Below the pieces are notes generated by a model, which made no database searches, was not told the DNA's origin, and was given only the letters and a program-made list of their open reading frames with translations. This document shows, in pieces, positions 1-4,934 of a stretch of DNA of 5,418 bases; within the stretch, counting starts at the first letter, position 1; each line of letters begins with the position of its first letter. The stretch is from positions 1 through 5,418 of the forward strand of contig JALSHP010000045.1 of the NCBI GenBank assembly GCA_026982175.1, in the 5' to 3' direction. This stretch comes from Campylobacteraceae bacterium. Its GTDB lineage: Bacteria; Campylobacterota; Campylobacteria; Campylobacterales; Sulfurovaceae. A program made the position numbers and the translations under genes.

Positions 1-241
1 TATAGGTCACACGCCCAATGATGGTGTACTCTATGTTCTCTATGAACCCTTTCATGCCTATTTTAAAGGGGAGTTCATGCTCATGTTGGGTGTTTTTGAA
101 ATTACCCAGAATCGCAAACTCATTGTCAATGTCTAAAATGCTTTTACAGTAAGCACAGGTGATGCTCTTGATGCGTCCTCCACCATTGAACTGTAATGGA
201 GCAGAACATTTTGGGCATTTAATCGCGTTTATACTGCTCAT
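1..241 (-). CDS. DUF4178-type zinc-ribbon protein, partial (N-terminal 80 residues)
   Basis: This frame opens with ATG at 241-239 and stays open for 80 codons to the left edge, so the C-terminal part is missing. Two CxxC pairs, CPKC at residues 9-12 and CAYC at 29-32, form a zinc ribbon. They are followed by a stretch ending in IIGRVTY that resembles the start of DUF4178 domains. The start codon lies 2 nt after the stop of the preceding gene, which also carries a zinc ribbon and DUF4178, so the two are very probably co-transcribed and translationally coupled. The biochemical function of DUF4178 is not established. In other bacteria such genes are known near polyamine aminopropyltransferase, DUF350 and PspA-like genes, which hints at an envelope or polyamine-related role. 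None of those partners is visible here. The family call rests on motif recognition only. Confidence 0.75.
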   Translation of the reverse strand, partial: MSSINAIKCPKCSAPLQFNGGGRIKSITCAYCKSILDIDNEFAILGNFKNTQHEHELPFKIGMKGFIENIEYTIIGRVTY

Positions 242-243
242 TT

Positions 244-852
244 TTAGAGAACCTCAATGGCTAAGGGGTCAATCCATTGACCTTTAAAGGTCATGGTTTC
301 ATTTTCTGCGAATTCAAGGGTCAATAGCTCTCCATTACCTCGGCTTAAGTGAACATATTGATGTGTTTCATTGAGTTTAATGGCTTCAGGGAGTTCTCCC
401 TCAAAGCCCACACAAACGCCTTCGCCTATTTCGGTGATTTGGTAATCATTGAGATATTGACCTACTTTAAATTCACGGTTTTTCTTAAAAGGTAAGGAGA
501 AGTTGATTTTCTCCTCTAAGACAAAATCTCCCTCATCAATGCTCAACCAAAAGGGTTTGCCATTCTCGTCTTGTAAAAACCACTCTTCCCAAAAGCCACG
601 ACCATAGGAGTAGCGAATTTTACCTAGAGGCGTAAAACGCTTCTTTTGAAATTTAAAAGCTTTGTGGAGTTGAATGAGTGAGGGTTCAGGGCTTAACACG
701 GCACTTTTCCCTATGAGTTTAACACTATCATCTTCTAAAAATATAGTCGATTTACAGGAGTGGCACTTGATGAGTTTGGTATATTTGAAGTGTATCGCTA
801 AGGCATCGCCACATTGGGGACAGTTTTCAGTAAACTTCTCTTCATAAAGCAT
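244..852 (-). CDS. Zinc-ribbon DUF4178 domain protein (202 aa)
   Basis: With the chosen ATG at 852-850 the product is 202 residues. CPQC (11-14) and CHSC (30-33) make an N-terminal zinc ribbon. From about residue 70 follows a beta-rich DUF4178-like domain with the typical run FWEEWFLQDENGKPFWLS (87-104) and acidic EGDF (107-110). The start was chosen because AGGAG at 867-863 sits 10 nt upstream. An in-frame ATG at 942 would add a hydrophobic 30-residue leader, but it has no Shine-Dalgarno sequence and its codons lie inside an inverted repeat. No signal peptide is present from the chosen start, so a cytoplasmic protein is likely. The next gene starts 2 nt after the stop and is a second zinc-ribbon/DUF4178 protein, so the two may act as a pair. 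The function is unknown. If the long start were real, the protein would be membrane-anchored. Confidence 0.8.
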   Translation of the reverse strand: MLYEEKFTENCPQCGDALAIHFKYTKLIKCHSCKSTIFLEDDSVKLIGKSAVLSPEPSLIQLHKAFKFQKKRFTPLGKIRYSYGRGFWEEWFLQDENGKPFWLSIDEGDFVLEEKINFSLPFKKNREFKVGQYLNDYQITEIGEGVCVGFEGELPEAIKLNETHQYVHLSRGNGELLTLEFAENETMTFKGQWIDPLAIEVL

Positions 853-862
853 CAGTAAAAAA

Positions 863-867
863 CTCCT
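863..867 (-). promoter_or_regulatory. Ribosome binding site deciding the DUF4178 start
   Basis: AGGAG on the minus strand, 10 nt before ATG 852-850. It favours this start over the in-frame ATGs at 942 and 894, neither of which has a Shine-Dalgarno-like sequence in front of it. Confidence 0.6.
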
Positions 868-922
868 ATTGATATTTTGAGCTACACAGAGCATACACAA
901 AAAAAAGATATACTTCACTAAG

Positions 923-1034
923 CCTAAGATAGAAAGGTTCATAAGCTTGTAATTTTTTACTAAGCTTATATAAATTTCAATGAAACCTCCCTAAATTCAT
1001 TATATTCTTCCTCCCTTTTTCCTTCTATCTTAGG
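923..1034. repeat. Long-range inverted repeat between the globin and DUF4178 genes
   Basis: CCTAAGATAGAA at 923-934 is an exact 12-bp inverted match of TTCTATCTTAGG at 1023-1034. The match continues into AGG/CCT if one base is bulged. Nested inside is ATAAGCTT (941-948) with its inverted copy AAGCTTAT (962-969), separated by 13 nt. In a leftward transcript reading from the globin towards the DUF4178 genes, both could fold. The outer arm 1023-1034 overlaps the left arm of a separate local hairpin (1029-1048), so the two structures compete. The element could be a transcript-level switch, a processing site or the remnant of a small palindromic mobile element. I cannot tell which. Confidence 0.5.
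999..1004 (-). promoter_or_regulatory. Possible -10 box for the DUF4178 operon
   Basis: TATAAT on the minus strand, about 150 nt before the chosen DUF4178 start. No matching -35 is seen 16-18 nt upstream. AT-rich DNA gives such matches by chance, so this is a candidate only. Confidence 0.3.
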
Positions 1035-1048
1035 ACTCATCTCCTAAG
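1029..1048 (-). terminator. Hairpin just after the globin stop codon, weak or partial terminator
   Basis: CTTAGGA (1029-1035) and TCCTAAG (1042-1048) form a perfect 7-bp stem with a 6-nt loop, starting 3 nt beyond the globin stop codon at 1053-1051. The following leftward sequence is purine-rich with no T-run, so it is not a canonical intrinsic terminator. It may stabilise the globin mRNA 3' end or be an attenuation element. Confidence 0.35.
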
Positions 1049-1050
1049 TG

Positions 1051-1491
1051 TTAACCTTGCGTATTTATCATCATAATCGAAAAAATATTAATGTAGTTCC
1101 AAAAACTCTGTAAACTCTCTTCACTAACACTTTCCTCTAACGGTTTTAACGCCTCTTCAAAACAGCTAAGCCAATGAAGTCGTGCATCAGGGGTAATGGC
1201 AAAAGGGGCATGTCGTCCACGCATCTGTGGCATTCCTCGGTTTTGATTAAAATAAGCAGGTCCTCCACAAATTTGGATAAAAAAGTCAGCCGATACTTGG
1301 GCGGCTTCTAACATTCCTTCTGTATCAGCAGGAGGGAAAATTCCTCTAACAGGGCTTGTGTCTAAACAGGTGTAGAGTCTTGCAAGTAAGTCACGAATGC
1401 CTTGTTCACCTACTTGGGGTAAAAAGTTGGCATCGGGTTTTTGTACAGGGGGAATAAAATTTGCATTGTATGGGGTAATAGTATAGTTCAT
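1051..1491 (-). CDS. Group II (TrHbO-type) truncated hemoglobin
   Basis: The 146-residue product is a heme globin of the 2-over-2 fold that binds O2 or NO, probably in the cytoplasm, for oxygen handling or nitric oxide/peroxide defence (family knowledge; the actual role is not shown). Supporting residues are Y40 in LARLY (B10 position), F52 in IFPP (CD1 region), the GGP at 76-78, YFNQNRG (80-86), proximal histidine H94 in RGRHAPF, and W107 in ARLHWL (G8, typical of groups II and III). The order GGP - RG - RHAPF - WL is that of group II, not of the group III Campylobacter Ctb globin. The N-terminus is about 25 residues longer than in minimal truncated globins. The start ATG 1491-1489 is preceded by AAGG 6 nt upstream. 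The gene has its own promoter region with Fur-like half-sites and appears to stand apart from the methyltransferase gene upstream. Confidence 0.87.
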   Translation of the reverse strand: MNYTITPYNANFIPPVQKPDANFLPQVGEQGIRDLLARLYTCLDTSPVRGIFPPADTEGMLEAAQVSADFFIQICGGPAYFNQNRGMPQMRGRHAPFAITPDARLHWLSCFEEALKPLEESVSEESLQSFWNYINIFSIMMINTQG

Positions 1492-1517
1492 GATTGACCT
1501 TAATAATTGAATAAGAA

Positions 1518-1523
1518 TTTATA
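1518..1523 (-). promoter_or_regulatory. Candidate proximal -10 box of the globin gene
   Basis: TATAAA on the minus strand in a TCTACTATAAAT context, with a T-rich upstream run and no -35. The implied start is near 1511, about 20 nt before the ATG. It shares a CTACTATAA motif with the distal box at 1673-1678. Confidence 0.3.
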
Positions 1524-1548
1524 GTAGAAAATAACTTAAAAAGGAGAG

Positions 1549-1607
1549 TAGCTTTTACCCTGATCAAATAGAATCGGTGGGAAAAGAAAAATATATAGTA
1601 AAAGCTA
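1549..1607. repeat. Inverted repeat in the globin leader
   Basis: TAGCTTTTAC at 1549-1558 has an exact inverted copy, GTAAAAGCTA, at 1598-1607, with 39 nt between. It lies 57 nt upstream of the globin start and would fall in the 5' leader of a transcript begun at the distal -10 box (1673-1678). It could be a looping operator or an RNA stem. Its function is unknown. Confidence 0.5.
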
Positions 1608-1670
1608 GTTAATGAGAATCTTCAAGGTAAAGTTGGGAAGGGAAAAATGATATTATTGATTCTCATAAGG
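1608..1670. promoter_or_regulatory. Pair of inverted Fur-like half-sites at the globin promoter
   Basis: ATGAGAATC (1612-1620) and GATTCTCAT (1658-1666) are an exact 9-bp inverted repeat with 37 nt between. Compared by hand with the classical 19-bp Fur consensus GATAATGATAATCATTATC, 1608-1626 matches at 13 positions and the minus strand of 1652-1670 at 12. The 1658-1666 arm directly follows the distal -10 box, where a bound repressor would cover the start of transcription. This suggests iron- or metal-responsive control of a heme protein. Species-specific Fur sites in Campylobacterota differ somewhat, so this is inferred. Confidence 0.4.
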
Positions 1671-1672
1671 CA

Positions 1673-1678
1673 ATTATA
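1673..1678 (-). promoter_or_regulatory. Candidate distal -10 box of the globin gene
   Basis: A perfect TATAAT on the minus strand, in the context TCTACTATAATT, with T-rich sequence upstream but no clear -35. Transcription would begin near 1666, giving a leader of about 175 nt. A second candidate, TATAAA in the near-identical context TCTACTATAAAT, lies at 1518-1523 and would give a 20-nt leader. Confidence 0.4.
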
Positions 1679-1738
1679 GTAGATACTTGTGTTTTAATTG
1701 TGAAAAAATGAAAATTCTTTTTTAAAAAATGTTAAAAA

Positions 1739-2515
1739 TTATTTATGTTTAAAATTGTACATAATTATTGAGGCTGCTACGGCGACATTAAAGCTTTTAA
1801 CATGCTCTTGCATTTCAATATAGACAACTCTGTCACAAAGGGCTAGAACCTCAGTTGAGAGTCCGTGTCCCTCGTGTCCCATGAGTAAAACCCATTTCCC
1901 TTTTATTTCTATTTTAGACAAAGGCAGGGCGTTTTGGGTAGTCTCTGCTGCATAAATGGTGTAGCCCTTACTTTTAAGTATGAGGAGCGTTTCTTTTATT
2001 TCTTCATAAATATGAATCTTTAAATGGCTAGAATGTCCCATAGAGACACGTAAAGCACGTCGTCCAAAAGGGTGAGGAGATTGTTTGGGGAGTAAGTAAG
2101 AGTTAATACCAAGAGCAGAAGCCGAACGAGCAATGGAACCCACATTTTCACTAGAGGTGATGTTGTCAAGCATGACAATATGCTTGTCGAGTTGTTTTAG
2201 TTCACACTCTTTTGGGCGAATACCATGGAGCATGACATTATGATGGACTTTATGTCCCACAATGGTCTGCATAAGCTCTTTGGTGGCAACATAAAGTTTA
2301 GGAATATTTTTATTTTCAATAAGTTCTCTAAACTCATCATAATACGCTTGGGTCGCAAAAATGCTCTTAACTTCAATATCTGTCTCTAAAATAAGATTGA
2401 CAACTTTGGAGGAGTCAGCGACAAAAGAGTTGTCTGCTCGAAAGGCATTGTCACGAAGCTCTTTATAGATATGAAGCTCATGGAGGTTAACGTTGCTAAT
2501 GGGGATTAAATTCAT
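1739..2515 (-). CDS. SpoU/TrmH-family RNA 2'-O-methyltransferase
   Basis: The 258-residue protein is an S-adenosylmethionine-dependent SPOUT methyltransferase, expected to methylate a ribose 2'-OH in tRNA or rRNA. An N-terminal substrate-binding region (about 1-100) is followed by the knotted catalytic domain. The three SpoU motifs are visible: motif 1 at 117-136 (N124 and R130 in ENVGSIARSA), motif 2 at 208-220 (LLMGHEGHGLS) and motif 3 at 233-251 (IEMQEHVKSFNVAVAAS, with N243). In motif 3 the usual IPM is IEM and SLNV is SFNV; these are conservative but notable changes. The length is normal for the family (about 240-270). The gene begins 15 nt after the CAP gene stop and is probably in the same transcript. 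No Shine-Dalgarno sequence precedes the ATG at 2515-2513, so translation may depend on coupling. The exact RNA target cannot be assigned from sequence alone. Confidence 0.9.
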   Translation of the reverse strand: MNLIPISNVNLHELHIYKELRDNAFRADNSFVADSSKVVNLILETDIEVKSIFATQAYYDEFRELIENKNIPKLYVATKELMQTIVGHKVHHNVMLHGIRPKECELKQLDKHIVMLDNITSSENVGSIARSASALGINSYLLPKQSPHPFGRRALRVSMGHSSHLKIHIYEEIKETLLILKSKGYTIYAAETTQNALPLSKIEIKGKWVLLMGHEGHGLSTEVLALCDRVVYIEMQEHVKSFNVAVAASIIMYNFKHK

Positions 2516-2521
2516 GAACGC

Positions 2522-2527
2522 ATTATA
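2522..2527 (-). promoter_or_regulatory. Possible -10 box for a leaderless methyltransferase transcript
   Basis: TATAAT lies between the CAP stop codon and the methyltransferase ATG. Its expected start, about 7 nt downstream, would coincide with the ATG at 2515. No good -35 is present. Because the gene also lacks a Shine-Dalgarno sequence, a leaderless mRNA is conceivable, but a chance match in AT-rich DNA is at least as likely. Confidence 0.22.
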
Positions 2528-2530
2528 ATA

Positions 2531-3760
2531 TTACTTCTGTATGTTCAACGTTAATTGATGCCTACCAATGTGAATAATTTGTCGTTTAGAACGTGCTGAA
2601 AGAGCTGTTAGTTTAATGGTGTTCTTGTCCACAAAGTCAATATCTATGTTGGAAGGGTAGGCGATATTATGTAACAAGTCTACTTTTGAGCCAGGAGGAA
2701 AGTAGAAAATATGTGTGCTTGATACTTTCATGTTATAAACCTCACTTGTATCGGTCACTGTATGTAAAGGCGTAGTAAACCTTTGGGTTCTAAAATACCA
2801 CTCTTTAGTCATCTTTTTTTTGTCAATGATGGCAGAAAATTTGACATGATATTGGGTACCCCACTTAAGCCGTTCTAGGGGGAAGAGAACAAAGTCCAGT
2901 TTTTCTAAACGTTTGTTGGGGTCTGTTTTATGGTCAAAAATTAGTGTGTTTTTGACTTGAATATTATTTTCATCATAGAGTTCAAACTTAAGAAGCTTTG
3001 CCTCTTTATGGTAGAAAGAGTTAAAAAAGATGCTAATAGGAAAACCACTTACACGATATTCAGGAAGTGGGTCGGGTAGTTCATCAAAAAAAGCAGGAGG
3101 AACTTGGGTTTGCTGGTCAAAAGGGTAGATGATCATTGATTTGTTTAGTTTTTTATTGCTATCAAGGGCTTCATTTAGATTTTTAGAAGTAATATTTTTG
3201 GTTTTTGTATAGAGTGATTCTAGTGCATTGGAACTCATGTCATAGACAAAAGCAGTTTGTGTTTGTTTATGAGGGTTTTGGCTAATACCAATACCAATGG
3301 CATCGGCACGAAAATCTAAAAATGCCAAACGGTGGTAAATGGCAGCAAAAAGACCATTGAGTGATGCTTTATGGCTTAAATTATGGGTCGAGACATTTTC
3401 AATCACTTGAGGCGTAGCATACCCTACATAGGTAACACGTGATGAGGCAAACTCTCCTGTAAAATCTTTATGCTCTACTTTTTCTCTATGTCCAAAGGTA
3501 AGATGATTGCTTAAGTAGTTGGCATGATTTTTAGCTGCTTGGTTAAGTTGGCTATTACTTTCAAAAGGAATGAGTCCTGCACCTTGTCGTAGTTCATTTA
3601 AGTAGTTGAGTGCTAATTTCTCCTCTTTTTCAACATCGATAGTAGGTGTCTCTTTTATCGTTAATTTTCTAGGTGTTAAGGGTGTGGCTGAAAGATAATA
3701 GAGGTAAATAGCAAAGAGGGTAAACCCTCCCATTATAAAAGTATGTAGTTGTTTTTTCAT
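2531..3760 (-). CDS. CAP-domain (SCP/YkwD-like) exported protein
   Basis: The product is 409 residues from the ATG at 3760-3758. A hydrophobic segment at about 8-28 (FIMGGFTLFAIYLYYLS) after MKKQ is an uncleaved anchor or signal peptide, putting the rest in the periplasm or outside. Residues about 47-178 form a CAP domain. It has AANHA-like AKNHANYLS, H91 in FGHREK, E121 in ENVS, H143 in IYHR and the closing IGIGI, matching the His/Glu pocket of bacterial YkwD-type proteins. Beyond it comes a beta-rich half (about 220-325) ending in WYFRTQRF, resembling bacterial Ig-like domains, and a further beta-rich tail. The molecular function of such CAP proteins is mostly unknown. An in-frame GTG at 3766 was not used because AGGGG sits directly against it, but lies 5 nt from this ATG. 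The gene heads a probable two-gene unit with the RNA methyltransferase. Confidence 0.85.
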   Translation of the reverse strand: MKKQLHTFIMGGFTLFAIYLYYLSATPLTPRKLTIKETPTIDVEKEEKLALNYLNELRQGAGLIPFESNSQLNQAAKNHANYLSNHLTFGHREKVEHKDFTGEFASSRVTYVGYATPQVIENVSTHNLSHKASLNGLFAAIYHRLAFLDFRADAIGIGISQNPHKQTQTAFVYDMSSNALESLYTKTKNITSKNLNEALDSNKKLNKSMIIYPFDQQTQVPPAFFDELPDPLPEYRVSGFPISIFFNSFYHKEAKLLKFELYDENNIQVKNTLIFDHKTDPNKRLEKLDFVLFPLERLKWGTQYHVKFSAIIDKKKMTKEWYFRTQRFTTPLHTVTDTSEVYNMKVSSTHIFYFPPGSKVDLLHNIAYPSNIDIDFVDKNTIKLTALSARSKRQIIHIGRHQLTLNIQK

Positions 3761-3782
3761 ATTCACCCCTATGGTATTACTA

Positions 3783-3798
3783 GACCTTTTAAAAGGTC
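3783..3798. promoter_or_regulatory. Perfect 16-bp palindrome in the CAP-gene leader
   Basis: GACCTTTTAAAAGGTC is a perfect palindrome lying between the CAP-gene -10 box (3821-3826) and its start codon. It could be an operator for a dimeric repressor acting just downstream of the start of transcription. As RNA it could form only a weak hairpin because there is no loop spacer. No T-run follows, so it is unlikely to be a terminator. Confidence 0.4.
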
Positions 3799-3820
3799 GT
3801 ACATTATTTATCCCAAAATA

Positions 3821-3829
3821 ATTATAACA
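3821..3829 (-). promoter_or_regulatory. Extended -10 promoter of the CAP gene
   Basis: The minus strand reads TGTTATAAT, an extended -10 element (TGnTATAAT), about 60 nt before the CAP start. The -35 region is poor. An inverted copy of TTAGTTAAA, a sequence also found in the TetR operator region, lies at 3843-3851, where the -35 would be. The divergent regulator might therefore touch this promoter, but that is speculative. Confidence 0.5.
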
Positions 3830-3869
3830 GAAAAAAATATATTTTAACTAATTTAAATTATATTTTTTT

Positions 3870-3930
3870 AAAATTTTAATTTACTATACTTAGTTAAATA
3901 TTTAAACAATAGGAATTATTTTATGAAAAT
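3870..3930 (+). repeat. Direct repeat copy 1: degenerate duplicate of the tetR promoter/leader
   Basis: This 61-nt stretch aligns to 4880-4976. Its first 19 nt (3870-3888) are identical to 4880-4898. Its last 50 nt (3881-3930) match 4925-4976 with two substitutions and a 2-nt indel. Relative to copy 2 it lacks 34 nt, and the missing part is bounded by the direct repeat TTTACTATA (4890-4898 and 4924-4932), as expected for slippage or recombination deletion. The missing part includes the TTGACA -35 box, so copy 1 keeps a -10 box (TATACT, 3885-3890), AGGA (3911-3914) and ATG (3923-3925) but is probably a dead promoter. The repeat ends at the first three codons. Confidence 0.85.
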
Positions 3931-3985
3931 TCCATTCTTTAAATGATGGTGATTGGATTGCTTTTACTTTTTTCCCTTTGCTCAT
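3902..3985 (-). pseudogene. Truncated 5' end of a second gene behind the nuclease gene
   Basis: An ATG at 3985-3983 overlaps the nuclease stop codon in TCATGA, the usual arrangement of coupled operon genes. The frame encodes MSKGKKVKAIQSPSFKEWN (19 codons) up to the edge of direct repeat copy 1, then runs into the repeat and stops at 3904-3902 after 27 codons. The basic, then SFKEWN-type sequence is not recognised. The 4-nt overlap and the break exactly at the repeat edge suggest the beginning of a real downstream gene that was cut off, rather than a native short peptide. Chance remains possible for so short a frame. Confidence 0.45.
3923..3946 (+). pseudogene. Vestigial tetR start (7-codon remnant)
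   Basis: ATGAAAAT here is shared with the true regulator start at 4969-4976, and AGGA lies 8 nt upstream. After that the sequence diverges and the frame stops at TGA 3944-3946, reading MKIPFFK against MKISQSAK in the intact gene. It is best read as the leftover start of a duplicated regulator leader. It could alternatively be the beginning of another, lost gene that shared this leader. Confidence 0.5.
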
Positions 3986-4869
3986 GAGATAATTCTTTTA
4001 ATCGCTTCTAACTCTTCTTCAATTGTCTCGATAGTAGGCAACTTTGCTTTCAAATCATCAGGAATGGCTCTACTTAGTTCATATTCGGCTATTCCTATAG
4101 GTTGGGTTGTTCCTCGTAAAGCATACTCTGCAACTATTTTAGATTTTGATTTACATAATAATAATCCAATAGTAGGTTCTTCATCTTTGGTTTTAATTAA
4201 ATCATCAACAGCCGAGAGATATAGGTTCATCTTCCCTGCATATTCAGCTTTAAATTCAACTGCTTTTAATTCCACAACCACATAACATTTTAAGTGAATA
4301 TGATAAAAAAGTAAGTCTATATAGAAATCTTGACCATCTATCTCTAAAGGTACTTGTCTTCCAACAAAAGAGAAACCATTTCCAAGTTCAAGTAAAAAGG
4401 AGGTAATGTTTTTAACCAACTGCTCCTCTATATCTTTTTCAAGAGCCTCCTCTTCTAATGTTAAAAAATTAAATTTATAAGGGTCTTTGAGGGTTTCAAC
4501 TGCTAATTCCGAATTAGGTTTTATGAGTGTTGTCTCAAAATTAGTAATTGCTTTACCTTGTCTCTCATACAACTCTAACTCTATTTGATGGTTTAGCACA
4601 CTTCTTGACCAATTATTAATAAGCGTTTTATTAAGATAAAATAGTGCTTCTTCTATATCTTTTGACTTACTCATAATCACAATATTCTGACCCCAAGGAA
4701 TTTGTCCAACAAGTTGTTGGACTTTTTCAAACTCTATTTCAGAACTAGAATAAAACTCAAACCATTTCTTTATATAAAACAGATTGGTTCTTGAAAATCC
4801 TTTTTGATTGGGAAAGAGTTTTTTCAAATCTTTTGAAAGAACATCAACAATACCCGAAGCCCACTTCAT
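3982..4869 (-). CDS. YhcG-like PDDEXK nuclease (DUF1016), 5'-truncated
   Basis: The 295-residue frame matches the DUF1016/YhcG family of restriction-like nucleases. The C-terminal PDDEXK core is intact: FSFVGRQVPLEI (166-177), then D185 in FYIDLLFY and E200/K202 in VVVELKAVEF. The N-terminal helical DUF1016_N region is present only from MKWASGIVDVLSKDLKKLFP (1-20) and GFSRTNLFYIKKW (24-36). Family members are usually about 340-380 residues, with a conserved segment (YWEIGK-type) before this point. Here the frame upstream of the ATG runs only seven codons and enters direct repeat copy 2, so roughly 40-60 N-terminal codons are missing. AGAG/GAAG before the ATG is a weak Shine-Dalgarno sequence, and no convincing promoter is seen. 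YhcG relatives often sit in restriction or mobile islands; the precise role is not established. The frame has no stops, so the loss is recent or the short form is still used. Confidence 0.8.
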   Translation of the reverse strand: MKWASGIVDVLSKDLKKLFPNQKGFSRTNLFYIKKWFEFYSSSEIEFEKVQQLVGQIPWGQNIVIMSKSKDIEEALFYLNKTLINNWSRSVLNHQIELELYERQGKAITNFETTLIKPNSELAVETLKDPYKFNFLTLEEEALEKDIEEQLVKNITSFLLELGNGFSFVGRQVPLEIDGQDFYIDLLFYHIHLKCYVVVELKAVEFKAEYAGKMNLYLSAVDDLIKTKDEEPTIGLLLCKSKSKIVAEYALRGTTQPIGIAEYELSRAIPDDLKAKLPTIETIEEELEAIKRIIS

Positions 4870-4905
4870 TACTTCTCTAAAAATTTTAATTTACTATAAT
4901 AAATA

Positions 4906-4934
4906 TTGACAATTAAAGCTATTTTTACTATACT
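4906..4934 (+). promoter_or_regulatory. Sigma70 promoter of the TetR gene
   Basis: TTGACA (4906-4911), a 17-nt spacer and TATACT (4929-4934): a perfect -35 and a 5-of-6 -10 at ideal spacing. It is the best promoter in the window. Transcription would start near 4941, inside the operator palindrome. Confidence 0.8.

Noticed and set aside
853..942. N-terminal extension of the DUF4178 protein with a hydrophobic segment (ATG at 942)
   Set aside because: No Shine-Dalgarno sequence before the ATGs at 942 or 894, part of it lies in an inverted repeat, and a good AGGAG precedes the ATG at 852. A membrane-anchored form is not fully excluded.
977..1000. Seven-codon frame MNLGRFH with a strong GGGAGG 9 nt upstream, as a gene
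   Set aside because: Too short to support as coding; the ATG also overlaps a candidate -10 box. Kept only as part of the intergenic structure finding.
1718..1729. TTTTTTAAAAAA palindrome after the methyltransferase gene as an intrinsic terminator
   Set aside because: Pure A/T stem with no loop spacer and no GC; common by chance in such AT-rich DNA.
3761..3766. GTG start of the CAP gene two codons upstream
   Set aside because: The AGGGG sequence would overlap or abut the GTG, but is 5 nt from the ATG at 3760.
3953..4285. A 110-codon rightward reading frame
   Set aside because: It lies almost wholly antisense to the nuclease coding sequence, has a low-complexity hydrophobic/serine-rich product without recognisable motifs, and has no ribosome binding site.
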